Assembly: GCA_002347565.1 (NCBI GenBank)
Contig: DDXR01000048.1
Coordinates: forward strand, 1-34,677
DNA from: a bacterium UBP2_UBA2255
GTDB lineage: Bacteria > Edwardsbacteria > AC1 > EtOH8
Length of the DNA stretch: 34,677 bases
Reading direction: 5' to 3'
Under the pieces are notes generated by a model. That model saw nothing but the letters and a program-made list of their open reading frames with translations. It was not told the DNA's origin and did no database searches. Both the position numbers and the translations under genes were made by a program. Shown here piece after piece: positions 7,710 to 14,465 of this stretch; the stretch's first letter is position 1; each line of letters starts with the position of its first letter.

Positions 7710-8141
7710 ATGGCACTCGAGAAGCTCGTCAAGTGGTCCCGGGTCAGCTCGCCGTGGATCCTGCACTTCAACAGCGGCTCCTGCAACGGCTGCGACATCG
7801 AGATCGTCGCGGCGCTGATGCCGCGCTACGACCTGGAGCGGTTCGGAGTCCTGCTCAAGGCCACGCCGCGGCATGCCGACGTCCTGGTGTGCACCGGCCC
7901 GGTGACCCGCCAGCAGGCCGACCGGCTGAAGCGGATCTACGACCAGATGGCGGAGCCCAAGTTCGTGGTGGCGGTCGGGTCCTGCGCCTGCGGCGGGGAC
8001 GTCTTCCGCGGCCTGTACAACTGCCTGGGCGGGATCGACCAGGTGATCCCGGTCAACGCCTACATCCCGGGCTGCGCCGCCCGGCCCGACGCCATTCTGG
8101 ACGGGGTGGCCAAGCTGCTGGGGGCGCTCAAGAAGGGCTGA
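7710..8141 (+). CDS. [NiFe]-hydrogenase small subunit, group 4 (NuoB-like)
   Basis: A 143-residue iron-sulfur protein that should carry the proximal [4Fe-4S] cluster next to the NiFe site. Ligand cysteines are visible: C25 and C28 in GSCNGCDIE, C92 in VGSCACGG and C122 in IPGCAARPDA. The C-x-x-C spacing at the first pair is that of hydrogenases such as EchC and HycG; respiratory NuoB has adjacent cysteines. It has no signal peptide or extra ferredoxin domain, so it faces the cytoplasm. Ribosome-binding sequence is weak. It lies directly after an AT-rich intergenic palindrome. Confidence 0.93.
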   Translation: MALEKLVKWSRVSSPWILHFNSGSCNGCDIEIVAALMPRYDLERFGVLLKATPRHADVLVCTGPVTRQQADRLKRIYDQMAEPKFVVAVGSCACGGDVFRGLYNCLGGIDQVIPVNAYIPGCAARPDAILDGVAKLLGALKKG

Positions 8142-8152
8142 TTCCGAATAGC

Positions 8153-8177
8153 GAATACTGAATTCTGAATACTGAAT
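8153..8177 (+). repeat. Short GAATACTGAAT repeat, tandem form
   Basis: GAATACTGAAT occurs twice, at 8153-8163 and 8167-8177, inside the 52-bp gap between the small subunit and the NuoC-like gene. The same word is found at 21748-21758 in another operon, with inverted copies nearby. The purine stretch just after it (AGAAGG, AAGG) probably supplies the ribosome-binding site of the gene at 8194. Confidence 0.7.
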
Positions 8178-8193
8178 ACAGAAGGTTGAAGGC

Positions 8194-8655
8194 ATGACCG
8201 CCGAAGACATCAAGAAGACGCTCACGGCCGAGCTGCCCGGGAAGATCGTCGAACTGACGCACACGTCAGCGCGGGTGATGTTCCTGCACGTCGCCAAGCA
8301 GGACCTGGTGGCGGCCTGCACGGTGCTGCGCGACAAGCTGGGGTTCTACCATCTGTCGACCATCAGCGGGCGCGACACCGGCGACAAGCTGGAGGCGCTG
8401 TACCACTTCGCCAGGAGCGGCATGACCCTGACGGTGCGGGCCCAGACCGAACGGGCCAACCCGTCCCTGCCGACCATCATCGGCGTCTATCCCGGCGCCA
8501 CGTACTACGAGCGCGAGGTCCACGACATGGTGGGCATCCGGATCGAAGGCCATCCCGACATGCGGCCGCTGGTGCTGCCCGAGGGCTGGCCCGACGGCAT
8601 CCACCCCCTGCGCAAGGACTGGCAGTACAACCGCGAGGAAGGAGTGATCAAATGA
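8194..8655 (+). CDS. NuoC-like subunit (30 kDa subunit family) of the hydrogenase
   Basis: A 153-residue soluble protein with the signature of the respiratory-chain 30 kDa / HycE N-terminal family: YPGATYYEREVHDMVGI, then PEGWPDGIHPLRKDW near the end. It forms the interface between the small subunit and the large subunit in complex I and in Fpo/Hyf-type enzymes. Here it is a separate gene; in HycE/HyfG it is fused to the large subunit. Its stop overlaps the large-subunit ATG by 4 nt (ATGA), which supports translational coupling. Confidence 0.92.
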   Translation: MTAEDIKKTLTAELPGKIVELTHTSARVMFLHVAKQDLVAACTVLRDKLGFYHLSTISGRDTGDKLEALYHFARSGMTLTVRAQTERANPSLPTIIGVYPGATYYEREVHDMVGIRIEGHPDMRPLVLPEGWPDGIHPLRKDWQYNREEGVIK

Positions 8656-9842
8656 GCGAGACCTTCGTCCTGCCGGTCGGGCCCCAGCATCCGGCGCTGA
8701 AGGAGCCGACATCGTTCCGGTTCAAGGTTGACGGCGAGTACATCATCGACGCCGACCTGCGGCTGGGCTACAACCACCGCGGCATGGAGAAAGGCTGCGA
8801 GGCCCGCACCTACGTCCAGGACATCTACCTGCTGGAGCGGGTGTGCGGCATCTGCTCCAACGCGCACATGACCTGCTTCGCCCAGGGCGTGGAGCGGCTG
8901 ATGGGCATCGAGCCGCCGCCCCGCGGCCTGTTCATCCGCTGCCTGATGGGCGAGCTGGAGCGGATCCACTCGCACCTGCTGTGGCTGGGCGTGGCCGGCC
9001 ACGAGATCGGCTTCGACACCTTCTTCATGTACACCTGGCGCGACCGCGAGGTGGTGATGGACCTGCTGGAGATGGTGTCCGGCAACCGGGTCAACTACGG
9101 CATGCAGACCTTCGGCGGCGTCCGCCGCGACCTCGACGGGACGCAGATCAAGACGCTGCTTGAGGGCATCGCCGCGCTCAAGGCCCGCACGCCCTACTAC
9201 CTCAACCTGGGCGCCACCGAGCCCACCATGGTGGCCCGCATCAAGGGCGTGGGCCTGCTGCCCAAGCAGAAGGCCATCGAGCTGAACACCGCCGGCCCCA
9301 CCGCCCGCGCCTCGGGCGTCGATTTCGACGTCCGCAAGGACGACCCCTACGCCGGGTTCGGCGACCTGATCCCCTTCACCATCGTCACCGACGACGGTTG
9401 CGACGTGCTGGCCCGGGTGGTGGTGCGCGCCAAGGAGATGATGGCCAGCTACGACATCATGGAGTTCATCCTCAAGAACCTGCCTGCCGGCGAGATCCGG
9501 ACCAAGGCCCCGCGCAGGGTGCCGGAGGGCGAGACCGTCAGCCGGGTGGAGGCCCAGCGCGGCGAGTGCATCCACTACATCCGGGCCAACGGCACCGACA
9601 AGCCGGACCGCGTCAAGGTGCGGGCCCCGACCCTGGCCAACTGGCCGGCCACGCTCTACATGCTGCGCGGCGCCTTCCTGGCGGACATCCCGATCATCAT
9701 GGCGGCGATCGACCCCTGCCTGTCGTGCACCGACCGGATGGCGGTGATCAGCGACTGCCGTGGCAACGAGAAGGTCTGGGACTGGGAGACCCTGCGGCAG
9801 CATGGCATCGACTTCCACCGCCGGCGGGGGATACGCCCCTAG
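8652..9842 (+). CDS. [NiFe]-hydrogenase large (catalytic) subunit, group 4 (NuoD-like)
   Basis: A 396-residue catalytic subunit. The N-terminal motif RVCGICSNAH provides C65 and C68 and the C-terminal motif DPCLSCTDR provides C356 and C359. These are the four cysteines that bind the NiFe(CN)2CO centre, so this is a real hydrogenase and not complex I or a cysteine-less related enzyme. The sequence after R362 is a 34-residue tail expected to be removed by the protease encoded at 11365, as HycI cuts HycE after an arginine. Catalysis is reversible H2 formation or oxidation. The electron partner is probably ferredoxin, since no diaphorase or formate dehydrogenase gene is nearby (inference). Subgroup within group 4 cannot be set by eye. 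Confidence 0.95.
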   Translation: MSETFVLPVGPQHPALKEPTSFRFKVDGEYIIDADLRLGYNHRGMEKGCEARTYVQDIYLLERVCGICSNAHMTCFAQGVERLMGIEPPPRGLFIRCLMGELERIHSHLLWLGVAGHEIGFDTFFMYTWRDREVVMDLLEMVSGNRVNYGMQTFGGVRRDLDGTQIKTLLEGIAALKARTPYYLNLGATEPTMVARIKGVGLLPKQKAIELNTAGPTARASGVDFDVRKDDPYAGFGDLIPFTIVTDDGCDVLARVVVRAKEMMASYDIMEFILKNLPAGEIRTKAPRRVPEGETVSRVEAQRGECIHYIRANGTDKPDRVKVRAPTLANWPATLYMLRGAFLADIPIIMAAIDPCLSCTDRMAVISDCRGNEKVWDWETLRQHGIDFHRRRGIRP

Positions 9843-9902
9843 CCCGGCGTCCGTCCCTGCGCGTCACCGCCCCGATATCACCAATGCTATGCAGGTGCTG
9901 AC

Positions 9903-10874
9903 ATGGATCTGTTGAAGGTTGCGCTCTACTTCCTGGTCTACCCCGGCCTGCTGTTCCTGTTCGTCTACTCCACGTTCGTGGAATGGGTGGACCGCAAGCT
10001 GTACGCCCGGTTCCAGAACCGGCGCGGGCCGCTGTACACCGGCCGGGCCGGCCTGCTCCAGCCCATCGCCGATTTCATCAAGCTGATGGCCAAGGAGGAC
10101 ATCGTGCCCGAGGCGGCCGACAAGCCGCTGTTCAACGCCGTGCCGGTGCTGGCCCTGGCGGCGGTGCTGACCTCCGGGCTGCTGCTGCCGGTGTGGCACT
10201 TTACCACCGGCATCGTATCGGCCACCTCGTTCCCGGGGGACATCATCGTGATGGCCTACCTGCTGTCCCTGCCGACGTTCGCGTATTTCCTGGCGGGCTG
10301 GTCCTCGGCCAGCATGTACGCCTCGATCGGGGCGGTGCGGGTGCTGACCCTGCTGTTCTCCTACGAGGTGCCGATGTTCCTCGCCATCCTGTCGCCGGCG
10401 GTGCTGGCGGGATCGTGGCGGATGGCCGAGATCGCCCAGTTCTACCAGCTGCACCCCGAGTACCTGCCGCTCAACATCATCGCCTTCGCGGTGGCCGTCC
10501 TCGCCCTGCAGGCCAAGCTGGAGCGGCTGCCGTTCGACATCCCGGAGGCCGAAACCGAACTGGTGGGCGGCACCTTCACCGAGTACTCCGGGCGCAAGCT
10601 GGCGCTGTTCCGCTTGCTGACCGACGTCCAAATGGTGGTGGGCGCCGGTTTCCTGGCGACGCTGTTTCTGGCCGGGTTCCCGGGCGGGCTGATCCCCGGG
10701 TTCCTGTGGCTGATCCTCAAGACCATGGCCATCGTGGTGATCCTGGCCGCCATCAGGTCGGTGACCGCCCGCATCCGGATCGATCAGATGGTCAGCTTCT
10801 CCTGGGGCTACCTGGCGCCGGCCGCATTGCTGCAGTTGGTGATCGTGATCATCATGAAAGGATTCCTGCCATGA
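9903..10874 (+). CDS. NuoH/HycD-like membrane anchor subunit
   Basis: A 323-residue protein with about eight membrane helices that anchors the hydrogenase module to the membrane arm. Family hallmarks are FVEWVDRKLYARFQNRRGP near the N-terminus, LLQPIADFIKLMAKED, LPFDIPEAETELVGG and FTEYSGRKLALF. The PFDIPEAE and EYSG glutamates belong to the E-channel that links the active site to ion pumping. It starts 60 bp after the large subunit and its stop overlaps the next ATG by 4 nt. Confidence 0.93.
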   Translation: MDLLKVALYFLVYPGLLFLFVYSTFVEWVDRKLYARFQNRRGPLYTGRAGLLQPIADFIKLMAKEDIVPEAADKPLFNAVPVLALAAVLTSGLLLPVWHFTTGIVSATSFPGDIIVMAYLLSLPTFAYFLAGWSSASMYASIGAVRVLTLLFSYEVPMFLAILSPAVLAGSWRMAEIAQFYQLHPEYLPLNIIAFAVAVLALQAKLERLPFDIPEAETELVGGTFTEYSGRKLALFRLLTDVQMVVGAGFLATLFLAGFPGGLIPGFLWLILKTMAIVVILAAIRSVTARIRIDQMVSFSWGYLAPAALLQLVIVIIMKGFLP

Positions 10875-11260
10875 GCCTGCGACTGGGGGCGATGCTGCCG
10901 GAGGTGTTCCGGCACCTGTTCAAGCGGCCGGCCACCGTGCTGTACCCGTTCGAGAGGAACACCGTGCCCAGGGGGCTGCGCGGCCGGCCGGTGATGGATC
11001 CCGACAAATGCATCGGCTGCCGGATGTGCGAGCGCGATTGCCCGGCCGAGGCCATCGAGATCAAGCAGGAGTCCGAGGCCACCATGCCGGACGGCAAGGT
11101 CAAGAAACGGTACTCGATGACGCTGTACCTCGACCGCTGCGCCCATTGCGCCCAGTGCGAGGAGATCTGCCCGGCCAAACCCGACAAGGCGGTCAAGCTG
11201 AACGAATATTTCGAAGAGGCGGCGTTCGACCGCGGCGCTTTGAAGATCGTCTACAAATGA
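10871..11260 (+). CDS. NuoI-like 2x[4Fe-4S] ferredoxin subunit
   Basis: A 129-residue protein that carries electrons from the donor to the small subunit. Two classical binding motifs are complete: C47-x2-C50-x2-C53-x3-C57-P and C90-x2-C93-x2-C96-x3-C100-P. The ATG at 10871 overlaps the end of the NuoH-like gene. An in-frame open stretch extends much further upstream, but it only reads through the NuoH-like gene in another frame. It would be the docking site for a soluble ferredoxin-type donor, given the absence of NuoEFG. Confidence 0.94.
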   Translation: MSLRLGAMLPEVFRHLFKRPATVLYPFERNTVPRGLRGRPVMDPDKCIGCRMCERDCPAEAIEIKQESEATMPDGKVKKRYSMTLYLDRCAHCAQCEEICPAKPDKAVKLNEYFEEAAFDRGALKIVYK

Positions 11261-11364
11261 CCGGCCGCCGCCGGACGCGGACAGGTTGTTCCCTGCATGC
11301 GAATGGTCGGGCCCGAGCGGTCCGGCCATTTCGCGCACTACTGGTCAAGTTGTGAGCGGACGTC

Positions 11365-11910
11365 ATGGAAGCGGCATGGGATGAGCGGCTGCGGGCGCTG
11401 ATCGAGCCGGCCGCGGTCGTGGCGGTGCTGGGCATCGGCAATGAACTGATGGGGGACGATGCCGCAGGCATCTTGGTGGTTCGGGGCCTCCGGGAATGCT
11501 CCCCGCGGGAAGGCTGCGGCCGCACGGTGTGCTTGTTTGAGTGCCACACCACTCCGGAGAACTTCACCGGGGCGATTGAGCGGCTGAAGCCGGATCTGGT
11601 GCTGATGGTCGACGCCGCGGACATGGGGGCGGCGGCGGGCACGACAGCATTGCTGGACGCCGCCGCCATGGGCTCGATGATGCACTCGACGCATACCATG
11701 CCGCTGTCATTCCTGGCGGAGTACATCCGGAGGACGTCAGGCGCCGCGGTCGCCGCGCTCGGCATCCAGGCCGGACAGATCATGCTGGACCGGGCGATCA
11801 GCCGGGAAGTCGCCGCCGCGGTGCGGCAGGCGACCGGCAAGATCGATGCCCTGCTGCGCACGCCGGGACCGGCGCAGGAACAGCGCGCGATTGCCGGCGG
11901 CGGGCATTGA
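11365..11910 (+). CDS. hycI: Hydrogenase maturation endopeptidase, HycI type (M52)
   Basis: A 181-residue protease that removes the C-terminal tail of the large subunit after nickel insertion. GIGNELMGDDAAG, LMVDAADMG and HSTHTMPLSFL match HycI closely, and the likely nickel-sensing ligands are D32, D83 and H110. The HycI-like PEN(F)...ERLKPD and ALGIQ segments favour this type over the HyaD/HoxM type. It is 104 bp after the last structural gene. Its stop codon overlaps the -35 box of the next promoter. Its expected substrate site is the DPCLSCTDR end of the large subunit. Confidence 0.9.
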   Translation: MEAAWDERLRALIEPAAVVAVLGIGNELMGDDAAGILVVRGLRECSPREGCGRTVCLFECHTTPENFTGAIERLKPDLVLMVDAADMGAAAGTTALLDAAAMGSMMHSTHTMPLSFLAEYIRRTSGAAVAALGIQAGQIMLDRAISREVAAAVRQATGKIDALLRTPGPAQEQRAIAGGGH

Positions 11911-11935
11911 CAGCGCCGCCGTCATTCTGTATAAT
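11907..11935 (+). promoter_or_regulatory. Perfect consensus sigma70-type promoter for the envelope operon
   Basis: TTGACA (11907-11912), a 17-bp spacer, and TATAAT (11930-11935). The -35 box includes the TGA stop of the protease gene. The expected start is near 11942, only about 14 nt before the ATG at 11956. The transcript would begin essentially at the ribosome-binding site AAAGGAGGT (11941-11949). Confidence 0.85.
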
Positions 11936-11955
11936 ATGCCAAAGGAGGTATCATC

Positions 11956-12135
11956 ATGCTGGATAAGAAGTTATTGGACATCCTGGCTTGTCCCAAATGC
12001 AAGGGTGAGCTGGAGTACCGACCCCAGGAACAGAAGCTGCTTTGCTGGGCCTGCCGTCTGGGCTACCGGATTGAGGATGACATCCCGGTGATGCTGATCG
12101 ACGAGGCGCAGCCGCTCGAAGGCAGCGGCCGGTGA
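11956..12135 (+). CDS. Trm112-family small zinc-ribbon-like protein
   Basis: A 59-residue protein beginning MLDKKLLDILACPKCKGELEY and containing a second CxxC (CWAC) and the DDIPVMLIDEA tail typical of Trm112/YcaR proteins. The two CxxC pairs suggest a zinc ribbon. The eukaryotic family member activates methyltransferases; the bacterial role is less clear. The ribosome-binding site (AAAGGAGGT) is near perfect, 6 nt before the ATG. It is the first gene after the consensus promoter and lies 35 bp before murA. YcaR-type genes are often found with envelope genes such as lpxK and kdsB, so an envelope-operon setting fits. Confidence 0.9.
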   Translation: MLDKKLLDILACPKCKGELEYRPQEQKLLCWACRLGYRIEDDIPVMLIDEAQPLEGSGR

Positions 12136-12170
12136 ACAACGACAGATCCCCTTGCTGCGGGCGGTGAGCG

Positions 12171-13445
12171 ATGGATAAGTTCACGATCGAGGGCGGCCGC
12201 GCGCTTGCCGGTACGGTGGAGGCGTCGGGGGCCAAGAATGCCGCCCTGCCGGCATTGGCCGCCTGCCTGCTGGCCGAGGGACGGTCCGCGCTCACCAACG
12301 TGCCCAACGTCATGGATGTCCGGACCATGCGCCGTCTGCTGCTGCGGCTGGGGGCCAGGGCAGAGCTCGGCGGCGGCCGGATGGAAATCGATGTGCCGGC
12401 CAAGCTGAAATGCGAGGCCGAGTATGAGATCGTCAAGCAGATGAGGGCATCGTACTACGTGCTGGGACCGCTGCTGGCACGTTTCGGGCGGGCGCGGGTA
12501 TCCCTGCCCGGCGGCTGCGCCATCGGTGCCCGGCCGATTGACCTGCACCTGCGGGGCATGGAGTCGCTGGGAGCGAAAATCACGATCAGCCACGGCTACG
12601 TCCAGGCAGAGGCCAGGCAGTTGCGGGGCGCCCGCGTCAACCTGTCCGGGCCCCACGGCGTGTCGGTGGGCGCGACCATCAATCTGATGATGGCGGCAGC
12701 CCTGGCCAAGGGCGAGACGGTGATCGAGTCGGCGGCGCTGGAGCCGGAGGTCGCGGACACGGCGGAGCTGCTCAATGCCATGGGGGCGCGGATCTCGGGC
12801 GCGGGCACCCCGATGATCACCGTCGAGGGCGTTCCCGTCCTCCATCCCGCCGAGCACCGGCTGATACCCGACCGCATCGAGACCGGAACGTTGATGGCGG
12901 CGGCCGCCGCCACCAGGGGCTGCGTCACCATCGCGGGCTGCCGGCCGGACCACGTGGCCGCGGTGATCGACGTTTTGCGCCGGGCCGGTGTCAGGATCGC
13001 GGCCGGAGACGGGATGATCACCGTCGAAGCCCGCCACCGCCTCAAGCCGGTTGAGGCGGCGGTGGCGCCGTACCCGGGGTTCCCCACCGACATGCAGGCC
13101 CAGCTCACTGCGCTGCTGACGCTTTCCAGCGGGATCTCCGCGGTCACCGAGACCATCTTCGAAAACCGGTTCATGCACGTGCCCGAGCTCAACCGGCTGG
13201 GCGCGGACATCCGCCTGGAAGGGAACACCGCCATCGTCAAGGGCGTCGCCCGGTTGTGCGGCGCGCCGGTGATGGGCTCGGACCTGCGGGCATCGGCCGC
13301 TCTGGTGATCGCCGGGCTGGCGGCCGAGGGTACGACCGAGGTCAACCGTATCTACCACCTGGACCGCGGCTACGAGAACTGGGAGCGCAAGCTGCGCAAG
13401 CTGGGCGCCAAGATCCGCCGGGTCCATCAGCCGATGGCCATCTGA
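12171..13445 (+). CDS. murA: UDP-N-acetylglucosamine 1-carboxyvinyltransferase MurA
   Basis: A 424-residue enzyme catalysing the first committed step of peptidoglycan synthesis, transfer of enolpyruvate from PEP to UDP-GlcNAc in the cytoplasm. K22-N23 in ASGAKNAALP and the catalytic cysteine C116 in PGGCAIGARPIDL are present; a Cys at this site predicts fosfomycin sensitivity at the target level. ATDMQAQ-like FPTDMQAQ and DLRASAALVIAGLAAEG near the C-terminus are also typical. Full family length, no frameshift. It lies in the operon driven from 11907. Confidence 0.97.
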   Translation: MDKFTIEGGRALAGTVEASGAKNAALPALAACLLAEGRSALTNVPNVMDVRTMRRLLLRLGARAELGGGRMEIDVPAKLKCEAEYEIVKQMRASYYVLGPLLARFGRARVSLPGGCAIGARPIDLHLRGMESLGAKITISHGYVQAEARQLRGARVNLSGPHGVSVGATINLMMAAALAKGETVIESAALEPEVADTAELLNAMGARISGAGTPMITVEGVPVLHPAEHRLIPDRIETGTLMAAAAATRGCVTIAGCRPDHVAAVIDVLRRAGVRIAAGDGMITVEARHRLKPVEAAVAPYPGFPTDMQAQLTALLTLSSGISAVTETIFENRFMHVPELNRLGADIRLEGNTAIVKGVARLCGAPVMGSDLRASAALVIAGLAAEGTTEVNRIYHLDRGYENWERKLRKLGAKIRRVHQPMAI

Positions 13446-13478
13446 GCCGCAACCAACGCACGCCTTCAGAATCGCGCC

Positions 13479-14432
13479 ATGAAATCGATCGACCGTATCC
13501 TGAGTGTCGCATTCCGCGACTGCCTGGCAGTCAAGGCCGGCGAGACCGTGCTGGTCGTCACCGATGACGAATCGGCCGGCCTGGGCGAGGCGTTCTACCG
13601 CTGTGCCCGCCGCTGCGCCGGCGAGTCCCTGCTGGCAGTGATGGCGCCGCGGTCACACAACGGCCAGGAGCCGCCGCCGGCGATCGCCGCCATGATGCGC
13701 GGGGCCGACATCGTCTTGCTGGTCACCGCCAGGTCGCTCTCGCACACCGAGGCCCGGCGCCGGGCCTCGCGCGCCGGGGCCCGGATCGCCAGCCTGCCCG
13801 GCGCCACCGCCGACATGCTCCGGCGGACGCTGGCCGTGGATCACCGGTGGCTGGAGACGCTGTGCGGCCGCGTTATCCCGCGGCTGTCGGGGGCGCGATC
13901 AGTCAGGGTGACGACCGCGCTCGGCACCGATCTGGCCTTCTCGCTGCGGGGCCGGACGGCACGTCCCGACCATGGCATTATCCATCAGGGCGGGGGATTC
14001 ACCAACCTGCCGGCCGGAGAGGTCTACGTCGCGCCGCTCGAGGGCACGGCAGCCGGGCGGCTGGTGATCGACGGTTCGGTGGCAGGCATCGGCGCCGTCA
14101 GGCGGCCTTTGGCGGTCGCCATCGCAGAGGGCCGCGCGGTCGGGGTCGGGAAGGGGACCGCGGCCCGGCGGCTGTGGCAGGCCATGTCCCGGCACGGCCG
14201 TCCCGGCTGCACGGTCGCCGAATTCGGCATCGGCCTCAATCCCCGGGCCCGGGTGACGGGAGTCGTGCTCGAGGACGAAAAGGCGCTGGGCACCATCCAT
14301 ATTGCGTTCGGCGACAACTCCGGTTTCGGCGGCCGGATCAATGTCGCCAGTCATCTCGACGCGGTGATCACCAGCCCGACGGTCACCGTCGACGGCCGGA
14401 TGCTAATCGACCGCGGGCGGCTGCTGGTCTGA
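13479..14432 (+). CDS. M29-family-like metallopeptidase (aminopeptidase T-like)
   Basis: A 317-residue protein resembling AmpS/aminopeptidase T, which also resembles the iron dioxygenase NicX. Candidate metal ligands all look conserved: E181 (LPAGEVYVAP), E248 (VAEFGIGLNP), H274 (LGTIHIAFGDNSGFGG), and H292 and D294 (SHLD). It is shorter than the roughly 400-residue thermophilic M29 enzymes, so the true substrate is uncertain. No signal peptide is seen. It starts 33 bp after murA with no strong ribosome-binding site. Its role beside cell-wall and outer-membrane assembly genes is unknown. Confidence 0.78.
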   Translation: MKSIDRILSVAFRDCLAVKAGETVLVVTDDESAGLGEAFYRCARRCAGESLLAVMAPRSHNGQEPPPAIAAMMRGADIVLLVTARSLSHTEARRRASRAGARIASLPGATADMLRRTLAVDHRWLETLCGRVIPRLSGARSVRVTTALGTDLAFSLRGRTARPDHGIIHQGGGFTNLPAGEVYVAPLEGTAAGRLVIDGSVAGIGAVRRPLAVAIAEGRAVGVGKGTAARRLWQAMSRHGRPGCTVAEFGIGLNPRARVTGVVLEDEKALGTIHIAFGDNSGFGGRINVASHLDAVITSPTVTVDGRMLIDRGRLLV

Positions 14433-14465
14433 CCCGGCCCGACGACGCGAGCGAATGATCACGTG

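Noticed and set aside
8652..9842. The operon considered as respiratory complex I or a cysteine-less Ehr complex.
   Set aside because: Both CxxC pairs for NiFe binding and a HycI-type protease are present, and NuoE, F and G are absent.
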